From the NCBI GenBank assembly GCA_002803225.1, contig NXFV01001716.1, forward strand, positions 1-60,695: a stretch of 60,695 nucleotides of DNA. Reading direction: 5' to 3'. A program made the translations under genes and the position numbers. Below the pieces are notes generated by a model. The model saw only the letters and a program-made list of their open reading frames with translations. It made no database searches and had not been told where the DNA came from. The stretch comes from Gamarada debralockiae. Taxonomy: Eukaryota; Ascomycota; Leotiomycetes; Helotiales; Hyphodiscaceae. Shown in pieces: positions 35,592 through 46,269 of the stretch. How positions within the stretch are numbered: the first letter of the stretch is position 1; the number at the start of each line of letters is the position of its first letter.

Positions 35592-36110
35592 GAAAGTGAG
35601 TTTCCATAAATCAATATAAAGTCCCGTCATTGATTCACCATTTTGGATTCTTTTCTCCTCAAAAAACGTCTTTGATCTGTGCATAAAGCCGTATTCTGGA
35701 AGTAGCTTGCTCTCTTGAACACGCATCAAATTTCGTGAGGAAACGAAATCAAACTATCAGATTCACTTTGGACTTTGGAGTGAATGCCAGTACCTATCAA
35801 GACTTTCAAAAAGATTCGAGAATAATCCTTCCTTCCTAGGTTAGCGCGCGCAGCCGCCACCAATCGAAGCGTGAATTTCAATTGTTCCCCCCACCAAGAC
35901 TACTCCCTCCTTCGCAACCACAACTCTTCCACCAACTCTTCGCAACATACAAAACTTACACCCTCAACTCCCAAACCTTCGAGGTAACAGTCTATCTGGT
36001 AAGTTTTAAACAATCATCTCTCTCTCTCGTCTTGTGACCCCATCACTAAGACCATGACAGCCTCACACACACAATCTCCGAGAACAACTTGACTCCACCC
36101 TCCAACCAAG
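35592..36110. promoter_or_regulatory. Divergent promoter region of CMC4 and SUMO
   Basis: 519 bp separate the two start codons, which face away from each other. The SUMO side is CT-rich (tracts of TCTC near 36018-36032). No specific binding site is claimed. Confidence 0.5.
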
Positions 36111-36502
36111 ATGTCTGGATCTGATGAGAACGGAAGCCCCGGCGGCCCCGAGAAGCCTGAAGGCCCTCCCGTCAGCGAACATCTCAACATCAAAGTCACC
36201 GACAATAACAATGAGGTCTTCTTCAAGATCAAGCGCACCACAGCCTTGAAGAAGCTCATGGATGCCTTCTGTGAGAGACAGGGCAAGGCCCCCAACTCCG
36301 TCCGCTTCCTGTTCGATGGCAGTCGTGTACAAGCTACGGATAGCCCGGATACGGTAAGCCTTCTTTAAACTTTTCATATTTCTTGCGAGATAATCGCGAT
36401 GCCCCTCCCTTGATACGCTAAAGCTGACATGGTTCCAAACAGCTCGATATGCAGGACGGCGATACCCTTGAGGTCCATCAAGAGCAGATCGGTGGCGCGT
36501 AA
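36111..36502 (+). CDS. SMT3: SUMO (Smt3/small ubiquitin-like modifier)
   Basis: Two exons (36111-36353, 36443-36502) encode a 100-aa precursor. The disordered acidic N-tail (MSGSDENGSPGGPEKPEGPP) precedes the beta-grasp fold: SEHLNIKVTDNNNEVFFKIK, TALKKLMDAFCERQGK, SVRFLFDG, then DMQDGDTLEVHQEQIGGA. The precursor ends GGA, so a SUMO protease need remove only one residue to expose the conjugating Gly-Gly. The intron is 89 nt, phase 0. Confidence 0.97.
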
Positions 36503-37204
36503 TAAACCGAGCAATGTCGACGAATATGCGAATGTGGGCGAACTTTATGGGTGGGCGATGAGTGAAGATGGATGGGATTTGAAGACGGCTTGCATCTGGG
36601 GGTATGGGTTTTCTAGGGGGCTTTCGTTTGCCAAGGCGTGAAAGGCGTCTCTTCATAGCATGCTTGGTTCCGCAGGAGAAGTGGTTTAGAAGTTTTCCTT
36701 GCTTTTATGGGCTCAGTCTTCTCGGTTTCATGATCTCCGTCGCGTACTATGGAGCTTTTTCTTGCAGAAAAGAATACAGTCTACATCAAAATATCAACGC
36801 GGCATTTCCTTCGATTTTTTAAATGCGTGTTCGCCATCCGGGAAGGAGATGTCGAGATATCGCCGTCATCGAGCTGAAGAGAAGGATACGAGTCACAATT
36901 TCGAGCACGGATTTAAATCTCTATTGATGGCCCATAAAATACGATCTATTTCTCGGAGTCCTTCTTTTCATAATCGATGCCTAATTACTGTAATGAAGCC
37001 AGTGATCAAGGTCATAATTCCCAATGCGCACCATTTTCAAAGTAAGGGTGATGTCGTGCCTCGCAACCCTCACCACTTTCTCATCTCCCAGCCATTTCCA
37101 GACCCTCAAATGTATACAGATAACCAACGCCTTCATGCTATGCACCATACCAAACCCATGCCCATCCATGCAATATATAGCCCTCCCTAACCCCAAGCTT
37201 CTGT
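36503..37204. other. Intergenic DNA between convergent genes
   Basis: 3' flanks of the SUMO gene and the minus-strand gene ending at 37205. Frames in it are not protein-like. Confidence 0.5.
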
Positions 37205-37796
37205 CTAATCCTCCCAAACAGCAGCCTTAGCCCGTTCAGCCTCCTCCTTCGCCCTAGCAGCCGCTTCTTTCTCCGCATTCCGTCTCTTAATCTCCTTCTC
37301 CTTAACTGCCCTATCATACTGCTTCTGCTCCTCCGTTTTCTTCGGGGCCCTCACCCCAAGCGCACCAGCAATCATCCTCTTGGCTACTGCATCCGTTTTC
37401 TCTGGTCTCAGCCCCTGTCTCTCCCTTTCACTCCCTCCTCTAAAATCTCCAGCACCGTCAATACCGTAGCCATAGGGACTAATGAAAGTTTCCCTGGAGT
37501 CGGAGGAAGTTGGTGAAATGGGCGTTGGGGGCGGCGCAGATGGGTAATCTGCTGATTGTTGAGGAGAAATGGGTCGATCTGTGTCTTCGCCTGAATCTTC
37601 TAGTTCTTCGTCTTCCCAGGACTCGGCTACGGGTTGCTTTTTCTTGAAGGCGGAAGAGGATTTCGAGGGTGTGGGTTGCAGGGAGAGTTTTGTTAGGGAG
37701 GATTCGAGTTCTGTCTTCTTAATCAGCTCCTTGCTCCACGCATCAGTTATCAGAGTACCGAGGCGAGCGGGGCTGACCTTTTGGTGCTGCTGCCAT
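37205..37796 (-). CDS. Acidic / coiled-coil protein of unknown function (start in a broken frame)
   Basis: The long minus-strand frame ends at 37205 and has a well-formed protein: SPARLGTLITDAWSKELIKKTELESSL, then AESWEDEELEDSGEDT. It continues with ETFISPYGYGIDGAGDF, KTDAVAKRMIAGALGVRAPKK and a Lys/Glu/Ala-rich helix to AERAKAAVWED. The only nearby ATG (37796, MAAAPK) is in a different frame. A stop sits just before the open frame, and no normal-length GT-AG intron joins them. One extra G in AAAAGGTC would explain it, or the start lies in an unseen upstream exon. Function unknown; the C-terminal helix resembles that of cytosolic scaffold proteins. Confidence 0.6.
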
Positions 37797-38448
37797 TATG
37801 GCTATATATTTATTAATCTTCTGGGTTGTTTACTGGTGCTGAGTCTTGAATTCTGGATAAAGAGTGCATGTAAAAGAGTGTGTTGTGGTTCTCATGCAAC
37901 AGTCCGAGGTTGCGTTGCAAGTAGGTCTCGAACCTGAAAAAATGCGGGGAGGGTTGCCCTTTGTGGGGTCCAATACGTTTCCCTCCCGTCCGACGCGGAC
38001 GGGAGAGATAATTTTAACATTCAGCCGTTCTTAGATGATGACACTCGAATCAACACGGCATATCAATCCGGAAGAATAATATCAAGTTGAGTACATTAAC
38101 AGAGTTGATGAAAGGGTATTTTTAATTCAAGGTTCAAGTCACGCTCTGAGTTATCGAGCAAGGTGGAGAAGTTTCAACTGCCCCTGATGATCAATCGAGA
38201 GGCATACAGCCTTTATGCAGACATACTCGGCACCGACCCTCACGTGCAATCCACTTCTTCACCAAAGTGTTATTCCCGGCTATGAAGCTTCACAAGTAGA
38301 GCTCCGATTACAAGGCCGAGATGTCTCCGGTCCAATATTTATATAATTTGCTTCTCATTGCTCCCAATCCCCTATCCTATGAATTCATAGATTAGATTTC
38401 TCTTTTTCTCATGAAACTTTCTTGTTTTAAATGAATTGAGCTGAAGCC
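37797..38448. other. Intergenic DNA, divergent promoters
   Basis: Lies between two divergent starts. A short GGTTCGAGACC-like word near 37925-37935 (minus strand) was checked for tRNA structure and does not fold as one. Confidence 0.5.
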
Positions 38449-40827
38449 ATGATTCGGCAGCTTGCTGCGCGGGGTCGAAGCTCCGTTTCAAGAAAGTTTT
38501 TTAGTACGTCCGCGAGGAGGAGGGGTTATGAGGATACAATATGGAATTTGAAGATTGGGGAGCATACGAGGGTCATTTTTCAGGGATTTACTGGTTTGTT
38601 TAATTGTTCAATTTCCGGGAATTGTGGCTGACAAGTTGAGCAGGAAAACAAGTGAGTCCGTGATCAATATATCCCACTTCTGGGTACTCACAGAATCCAG
38701 GCCACAACAAACGCAAAAGAGTCAATAGCATGGGGGACCAACATAGTTGGTGGTGTCAGGCCAGGCAAGACTGGAGAACATCTTGGCCTTCCTGTGCTGC
38801 CCTCTGTTCGTGAAGTAAGTATTGAATCCCGTGTATGGGTTACATTAATCACTGATTATTTCTAGGCTATGGACAAGTTGAAGCCAGATGCAACTGGAAT
38901 CTACGTAGCGGCACATCAAGCACCTGGAGCCATTGAGGAAGCTATCGAAGCAGAAGTTCCTCTCATCGTTGCGGTTGCCGAGCATATTCCCATTCATGAT
39001 ATCTTAAGAGTATGATTGCCCACCTTGATATGGATGGATAGGTTACTGAAGATTTTAGATTCATTCCATGTTGAAGACCCAATCAAAGTCTCGATTTGTA
39101 GGTGCCAACGCTCCTGGTATCATATCTGCCATTGGCAAATGCAGAATTGGATTCCAGCCTCTTCCATGTTTCATGCCAGGACGTATTGGCATCGTTGCCA
39201 AATCCGGGACTCTGAGCTATGAAGGTTAGCATCTCTCCTACAACCAATGTGCGTGTGCTAATTTCCGGAACAGCTGTGGCATCGACGACAAGATCTGGAC
39301 TTGGCCAAAGTCTCTGTATAGGGATGGGCGGCGATGTTCTTGCTGGCACGAACTTCGTCGACGCCTTGAAAATCTTTGAGCATGACGACGATACCGAAGG
39401 TATTGTGTTGATTGGTGAGATTGGAGGTGAAGCAGAATTGGTGGCGGCGGAATGGATCAAGGAGTATAGAAAGCGCTCTTCCAACCCCAAGTATGTTTTC
39501 AAGCCCAAAGTCTGGGAGAGAAAGTCTAACATACCCTCCATAGACCAATTTCTGCACTCGTTGGAGGTATAAACTCTGCTCCAGGACGCGTAATGGGCCA
39601 TGCTGGAGCTTTCACTCTTCCGGGAGAGCCAGATGCACTGACAAAAATCAAACATTTGCAAGATGCAGGTGTTACGATTGTCAACCACCCTGCAAAATTT
39701 GGTGATGCCATGAAGACATTACTGGGAAACTCTGGGCGCGCAAGTAGTGGTGCTGCAACCACCGGAGCTAGACAACAAAGAGGAATGCACACCATGCGGA
39801 GATTACGGCCAACCGTTCGATCACCAGCGCCAAGAATGGTTGAACAGAAGCGGACTTTGTATATACGGGAGGACGACGCACTTGATATGCTCCGTGAAAG
39901 GGGTATTAATGCATCTGAGTACTCGGGGAAAGGAGACAAACGCCTCTTGGCTGTCGCTGTTGATCGGGCAAATCTCTGTCCGTGCATCATTGCTTCACCC
40001 GCAACCGATCAGTCAAATCCTCAAGCCGAAGCCAAGAAATTTCCTTTTGATTACGGGAAGGGATTTGACGTCTCTCAAGCCATAGCAGTTGCTGAGCATT
40101 TGAAACTTAGCGAAACTTCCAAGGAATCTCTGCCAAAGTTGATCAACAGGCTCGTTGAGCTTTACATGAACAAGGAAGCTTTCCTTCTCGAGACAATGGT
40201 TGTGGAGCGGCTAAGAGATCTCAAAGTGGTTGGTGCTCGCTTTGGATTCGACGACGCAGCGTTCCGAAGCACACAGCGTCAAGCCGATGTTCATGCTCTC
40301 CGCCGTATTGAAGACGAAGATCCCTATGAGGTTGAAGCCGAAAAGGATGGCATCGTGTACATCAAGCTGGCAGGAGATGGCAACATCGGAACTCTGGTCA
40401 ACGGTGCCGGTCTCGCTATGAACACCGTGGACGCTTTAGCAGATGCAGGAGGCAAAGCGGCGAACTTCTTGGACACTGGTGGCAAGGCTACATCCGAAAC
40501 GGTCAAGAAGAGCTTCCAGGTGATCTTACAAGATGACCGAGTGAAAGTTATCTTTGTCAACATCTTTGGCGGCCTGACACTAGGAGATATGATAGCAAAT
40601 GGAGTTCTTCTTGCCTTCAAGGAGTTGGAGGTGAGGCTGCCTGTGGTGGTACGAATTCGGGGAACAAATGAGGAGGAAGGACAGAAAATCGTAAGTATAT
40701 TTACATCCTCGTCCCAGATCTGACAGCTGACTTGAGGTAGATTGCGAGGAGCGGTCTGCCATTGCATGCATTCGACGACTTCGAGGAGGCAGCAGCAAAA
40801 GCAATAGAGCTTGCCAGTAAATCATAG
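38449..40827 (+). CDS. Succinyl-CoA ligase-like protein, alpha and beta subunits fused
   Basis: Eight exons (38449-38593, 38644-38651, 38701-38814, 38866-39009, 39059-39224, 39274-39490, 39544-40690, 40741-40827) give 675 aa. The start ([27 protein letters not shown]) looks mitochondrial. Residues about 40-330 are the alpha subunit: [56 protein letters not shown] and the phospho-histidine loop [10 protein letters not shown]. After a linker comes a beta part: [85 protein letters not shown]. The glycine-rich ATP-grasp loop of normal beta subunits is absent. The product may be a diverged acyl-CoA ligase or a regulatory homologue of the TCA enzyme. Exon 2 is 8 nt. Confidence 0.88.
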
Positions 40828-42309
40828 AGATAATGATATCACTAGACGCGTTGTGTATGTATATCTTAGAATTTTATAAATAGATGAGATTAGCGGATCG
40901 AATAAAAGTTCTTCCCATCCATGGTCGTCGGACTTCAAGGAGGCTGATCACTGCTGAAGCTCTCACGGTCTGTAAGATGGCCTTAGTAATTGCAGGGTTC
41001 AGAAGGGCATGGTTAAAGTTCGGTGTGGCCGAGATCACGTGTAAACCCCACATTCGCTATAACGTGCAAGGGCTTGAGCGCCATGGCGCCGAAGTTGACG
41101 AGGTGGAGAGCACGTCATCGACACGAAAAGATGTTGGAATTTTGGACTCTTTAGTCATGATATCTGAATTTTCATCCCTAACTGAAGCCGACACGAATAT
41201 ATTGCAACATGATATCGCAAATAGGTTCCAAGAAGTTGGGTATGGGCCCACATGTGTGGCACTTCTCAGCGAAACGGCAAATGCATGGCTATCAAGATGG
41301 CTGACGGGGAGGAGCCATGTCTCCCTTGGAAAGATGCATCAAAAGATGGGGAAATCATTCCTCGTGGCTCCAGAATCAGCCACCACTCGCACGCCGCCAA
41401 GTTCCCATACCCAGATAGCTTACGCCCGCCATTACTGTACAGTAAGAAGGCCCTGGCAAGCCACACGCAGCTTATCTCGAGGACCAAGAATTGTGGAATG
41501 CTACTTCGTAGAATGCTTACTTGGTTGAATTGACTTCCTCAAAGGCTAACGAAAACTCCGTACATTTAACAATTCTAGCCAGACCCTTACACCTGGATTT
41601 TCAATCGATCGTGATCCGGATCATGGAGAGGCGTTTGACGCCGCAAGTTTCAAGTCCGTTTGTCTTGGACAACCTTCGAGCAAACCCTTAAAAGCAGACA
41701 AACCACAGCTGTACCTTCCTTGCCATAATCTTACGTCTAGCGCATGTAAAGCTTCAAGTGAGATATCATCTAACAGGGCTTCGTCGCACACCCTTCCGAA
41801 TCCCCATGATCCATGAGGTTGATTAATTCGGAGGCGGGCAGATAACAGCGATATGAATCGCGGATCATCAACAAACTTTTCCTAGCACCCCCCACTACCT
41901 TGCTATCCTACTGTACTAACAACAGCTTCCTTGTCAAATCGAAGCACCGTTGTGCGTTGATAGGTATACAACCTAGTATTTAGGGCAATCCACTTGCAGT
42001 AGCTGCCTGTAGGTTCTTTCCAGATCCTACGTATCAGCCCCAAGTAGGGGTAGAAAAAGTCATTACCATGCACTTCTTAACCTCCGCCTTCCCCCGTTCT
42101 GTTCAGCAACATTTTGCCGACGTCGAGAAGCATCGTCAATTCCTCGCTGTGATTCCCAACAATTTCACAGTCCGTGTTTCGATCGAACATTCCTCGGTGC
42201 GCGCCCTTCTATTTAGGTTCATAGCCGTTCAGTGGTTAATGCAGCCCATTTCGCCTCTTCCCTCTCACCCAATTCATTATACGCCCATCGTCCATTTTCC
42301 CTCCCGAAA
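40828..42309. other. Intergenic DNA
   Basis: Includes one 214-codon frame (40884-41528) with no conserved features; I do not accept it as a gene. The right end is the promoter of the amino-acid transporter. Confidence 0.45.
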
Positions 42310-44529
42310 ATGGCGTTGATCAACGATCAGTCTACGGACATCACACACGAAAATAAGGACAACATCATTGACAATAACTTGGACAATGGGAGCGACAGCG
42401 GCAATGCTGTGGACGCGGAGAAGGGTACCAACAGCCGATATGGACGCAGCACCAGTGACAAGAGTGTTGGTGGCAGAATCGCTCCTGTCTTACCACATTT
42501 GCAGGGCTATGACTTCGGAAGCGATGACTCTGGGTCGGACATCTTGGGGAGGCAGATTGAGATGGAAGCAGGGAATGCGATTCGATATCGTACCTGCAGT
42601 TGGCAAAAGGTACGCTATTCCTGGCTTTGTGGGGATTCCAGCACCTCCTATTTCTGGAGGACTGGCGGCGTAGAAATATCGGGTTTTACGCATCAAGAAC
42701 TTTTGCGACTTCGGTCAAACTTGGGATTTGGGCTCAACGGCTTTTGATACTTGCTGATACTTGAGTTCCTAGACTGCGGCCCTCCGTATGTATTTCCTCG
42801 GAGCAATCTATTTCCTTATTTGTCCGAATTCGTGAGTTCGATGAGTATATCTTGTCTCAAAGCACGTCTTTGGAGTAGAGACATAGTTCGGAACTCATAA
42901 GACCTCTCCTGGCTCTCTCTCTCTTCCTTATCGAACAACAGCTGACTCCGAAATTCTCAAAAGTCTTCTCCGAATACATCTGCTTGGCTATCATGTCTTT
43001 CCCGTACTCTTACTCGGTTTTGGGTCTCGTTCCAGGTCTCATTCTGACTGTCGTTGTTGCGGCACTCGTCTTGTATACTTCGCTTGTCCTTTGGTAAGCA
43101 GATTCGCCTGGCCTCAATTTCATCTGATATTCTGACAATTCACAGGGAGTTTTGTCTTCGTCACCCAGAGGTCAGGGACGTATGCGACATTGGTCAGATG
43201 CTTTTCTGGGGCAAGACATGGGCCTGGTATGCCACTGCAGTCATGTTCGTTCTGAACAACACCTTCATTCAGGTATGTTAGATTCCATCCTTCTGTGCAA
43301 CATGCACTCATAAGTCACAGGGTCTGCACGTTCTCGTCAGTGCTAAGTACCTCAACACCATGACCAACCACAGCCAATGCACTGTAGTCTTTGCAGTCAT
43401 TGCTACGCTCATCTGCTGGGTCTGCTCTCTTCCAAGGACTTTCAGTGGCCTGTCAAAGTTGGGAACTGGTTCAGCATTCTTCACATTCATCTCTGTTCTT
43501 TTGGCCGCTATCTTCGCCGGAATCGAGGCTCATCCCTATGAGTATAACCCTGATCCCGACTCTATCATTCCACTCACTGGCCTTCACGGTGGAGAGCCGA
43601 CAGTATTTGCTGTTCCAACGGCTGGTACGACATTCGTGGCGGGAATGAGCGCCTTCTTGAACATTAGTTACACTTTCATAGGGCAGATCACCCTTCCTTC
43701 TTTTATCGCTGAAATGCGAAATCCCAAAGATTTCCCCAAGGCACTTTGGGTAGTCACGATCTGTGAGATTTTCTTGTTCGGCTGTGTTGGGGCTGTTGTC
43801 TACGTAAGTACATTTTCGGAGTAGTTCATTCCATAGCATTTGGCGAGTTCTCCTCCCGAATTCTACTCTTAAAGGGATATTCCTCAAGTGAAAACTCGTT
43901 TCTGAGCTCCTGAACGCTTCTCAGCTCTGTAACTCCTCCCTTATCAAGCATATGCTGACTCCAAGGTTTCGAAGGCGTACACCGGAACGAATTACAATAG
44001 CGCTCCCGCTTTCGGGTCTCTTGGAAACGAGGTTTACAAGAAGGTGGCCTTCTCTTTCATGATTCCTACTCTGATTTTCCTGGGTGTCCTCTATGCGTCC
44101 GTTTCCGCGAGATTCATCTTCTTCCGAGTCTTCGAGGGCACCAAACACAAAGGTGAACACACCGTGATAGGATGGGCCTCATGGGCTGGAATTCTTGGAG
44201 CAACATGGCTTGGAGCCTTCATCATCGCCGAGGTGATCCCTTTCTTCTCCGACCTGTTGTCCTTGATGTCCTCCCTGTTCGACTCCTTCTTTGGATTCAT
44301 CTTCTGGGGGGTTGCATACATCAGAATGAGAAGGGTTGACGGAGGAATCAATTGGCTGCACGAGCAATCGTTGTACGGATATTCGATATTGGCACTCAAC
44401 ATCGTCATCATTATCATTGGATTCTTCTTCCTCAGTGCAGGAACTTATACGAGTGTGCAGTCCATCATCAACAGCTACGCCGCAGGAGCTGTAGGGGGTG
44501 TTTTCTCCTGCGCCAGCAACGGTATCTGA
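42310..44529 (+). CDS. Amino-acid transporter, Mtr-like (Aa_trans/AAAP family)
   Basis: Six exons (42310-42609, 42773-42785, 42964-43093, 43146-43272, 43321-43803, 43975-44529) give 535 aa in frame. A 100-residue acidic cytosolic tail precedes about eleven membrane segments. Exon 2 is only 13 nt and completes KTAALLFSEYICLAIMSFPYSYSVLGLVPG, the conserved first helix. Later helices include TVVVAALVLYTSLVLW, VFAVIATLICWVCSLPRTF, LSVLLAAIFAG-like sequence, TFVAGMSAFLNISYTFIGQITLPSFIAEM and NIVIIIIGFFFLSAGTY. Relatives such as Neurospora Mtr take up neutral and aromatic amino acids; the exact substrate is inferred. Two of its five introns are introner-like elements and another is 163 nt. Confidence 0.88.
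42786..42963 (+). repeat. Introner-like intron, member 4
   Basis: A 178-nt intron, GTATGTATTTCC to TCAAAAG. It shares GTATGTATTTCC and AATCTAT with member 1, TGTCCGAATTCG, AAAGCACG and GGAGTA with member 2, GAGTATATCTT with member 3 and the GCTGACTCCGA 3' block with all. It is the member that links the others. Confidence 0.75.
43804..43974 (+). repeat. Introner-like intron, member 5
   Basis: A 171-nt intron, GTAAGTACATTTTCGGAGTAG to TTTCGAAG. It shares TCGGAG near the 5' end, CCGAATTC internally and ATGCTGACTCC at the 3' end with the family. An alternative acceptor 9 nt earlier (CCAAG) would add three in-frame residues. Confidence 0.65.
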
Positions 44530-45118
44530 TTGGGGAGAAAGATCATTCATAAACAGCCGTAGACATACTTCGTTGGATTATTATGGCTGAGGTTCGGAAT
44601 AATGTACTACACGGAGTCCAGTATACCTTAGGGGTAGCAAGAATTATGTATAAGCTATACCCCTCGCATTGCCTTCTTCACTCCTGGATTTGAGTCTGGA
44701 ACGTCTGGTTTGTAAATTTGTTCAAGGGGAGTGAGCACTAGGAAACGAAATGAGCATCAAAGTGGTCAGCAAATTAGCAAAATTCCATCCGAACGTCACA
44801 CAACCCCACCTGCACCATCTCCAGTGACAGACCCACAGTGACGCATTGGAGAATGCCCCGCAACGGCTTCCTGAGAAGAGAAACCTTCAGAATACCCATC
44901 CTGGAAATTTATAATCATCAGGCATTGTCCAATCCCGACTCTAAAGCATCTCCTCGGACAATTTCCTATGTATTGTAGAATCAAATCCCGAACATAAGTT
45001 ACATAAGTGTAAAGGTTTCCTCCAAAGAAAGTAATAAGAAGCCTAAGCTCAAGTTTATTTACCTCGCCAGCAAACTACAGGCCCAAAGGTGTTTTATTTC
45101 TTTGAAACAGAACTGAAG
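44530..45118. other. Intergenic DNA
   Basis: 3' flank of the transporter and promoter of the HD-domain gene. No gene seen. Confidence 0.5.
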
Positions 45119-45936
45119 ATGAGCAACCCCGCAATCGAGAAATACGGCTGGACAGCTGTCCCCGTAAATGTTAAGACCCTCCTCTCTCAATCCCAAGCTT
45201 CTTCCAGCCCCGCGAAGCCCATCTCCGTATCCTCCATCAATCTCCCCTCCTCACCCCTCGCCAAGGCTGTCCACGAATATGCGCAAAAGGAACTCCCCAT
45301 CGAAACATTTAACCACTCTATGCGAGTATTTTATTATGGTATGTCCTCTCCACCAACTTTGCAGCGGAGGAGAGAGAGGAGAAGGAAAGGGAAGAAGCGA
45401 GTGCTGATTGAGGTCGTTGGATAGGAAAGGCGATTCTTCAGCAAGCATTCCCGAGCTGGTCGACAGTGTCATTTGACGAGACATATTTCTTGACTTGCTT
45501 GTTGCATGATATTGGAACTACGGATAAGAACATCCACGCCACGTTAATGTCTTTCGAATTCTACGGCGGACTCATAGTCCTCGATGTCCTCAAGTCCCTC
45601 GGCGCACCGATCGAACAGGCAGAGAATGTTGCGGAGGCGGTCATCAGACACCAGGACTTGGGCGACGTGGGGACCATTACTCGCATCGGAGCACTCACCC
45701 AACTGGCGACTATTTTTGACAACATGGGAGAGAATGCGGATTTGGTACACAAGGAAACGATTGAGGATGTGGTAAAGGCGTATCCGAGAAAGAAGTGGAG
45801 TGCTTGTTTTGCAAGCACGATTCGCAGGGAGAATGGATTGAAGCCTTGGGCGCATACTACGCATCTTGGGGAGGAGGATTTCCCGGAGGGTGTGCTGGGG
45901 AATAAGTTGATGGCGCCTTGGGATGATATGCAGTGA
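45119..45936 (+). CDS. HD-domain hydrolase, cyanamide hydratase-like
   Basis: Two exons (45119-45338, 45425-45936) encode 243 aa, the length of fungal cyanamide hydratases (urea hydro-lyases; yeast Ddi2/Ddi3 are relatives). The start is MSNPAIEKYGWTAVPVN. Metal ligands are visible: NHSMRVFYYG, the HD pair in FLTCLLHDIGTTDKN, AEAVIRHQDLGDVG and ATIFDNMG. The enzyme hydrates cyanamide to urea using zinc; whether this copy does so is inferred. No neighbouring nitrogen genes apart from the amino-acid transporter 590 bp upstream. Confidence 0.88.
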
Positions 45937-46269
45937 GGGGAAAGCGGGCTGGAGTCGATGGTTCCGAGCAGGAGGTGCCGGTATTGGCGGATGTACGATA
46001 TTAAAAAGAACGCGTACGGATGATGGGAAAATATGTAATGAGCAGCAAAAGTATTATGACTGGCATCTTCAATTGACCTGTATGTACTTCAACTCCAAGA
46101 ACTACATGAACGCCTGACAGAATGCAGCCAACATAGGAGAGGCAAATGAGTGGCATGATTTCGGATTCTCATGGATCTCGTGTGATATTGCAAAGCGCTG
46201 AATCAAAGTACAAGGAAATCAACGAAGAGAGCGAATAGAACACCATAACAATTTCCAACTCCCAACTGA
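45937..46269. other. Intergenic DNA between convergent genes
   Basis: 3' flanks of the HD-domain and LIM-domain genes. No gene seen. Confidence 0.5.

Noticed and set aside
37880..37950. Possible tRNA from a GGTTCGAGACC-like word on the minus strand
   Set aside because: The flanking arms do not pair; no acceptor, D or anticodon stems can be drawn.
40884..41528. A 214-codon plus-strand frame between the ligase and transporter genes
   Set aside because: No recognisable motif, composition like the surrounding DNA, and a competing overlapping frame of similar quality. A gene cannot be excluded, but nothing supports it.
42610..42772. The 163-nt first intron of the transporter as a sixth introner-like element
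   Set aside because: Length fits, but apart from GCTGA near the 3' end it shares no family words. Left out unless an alignment supports it.
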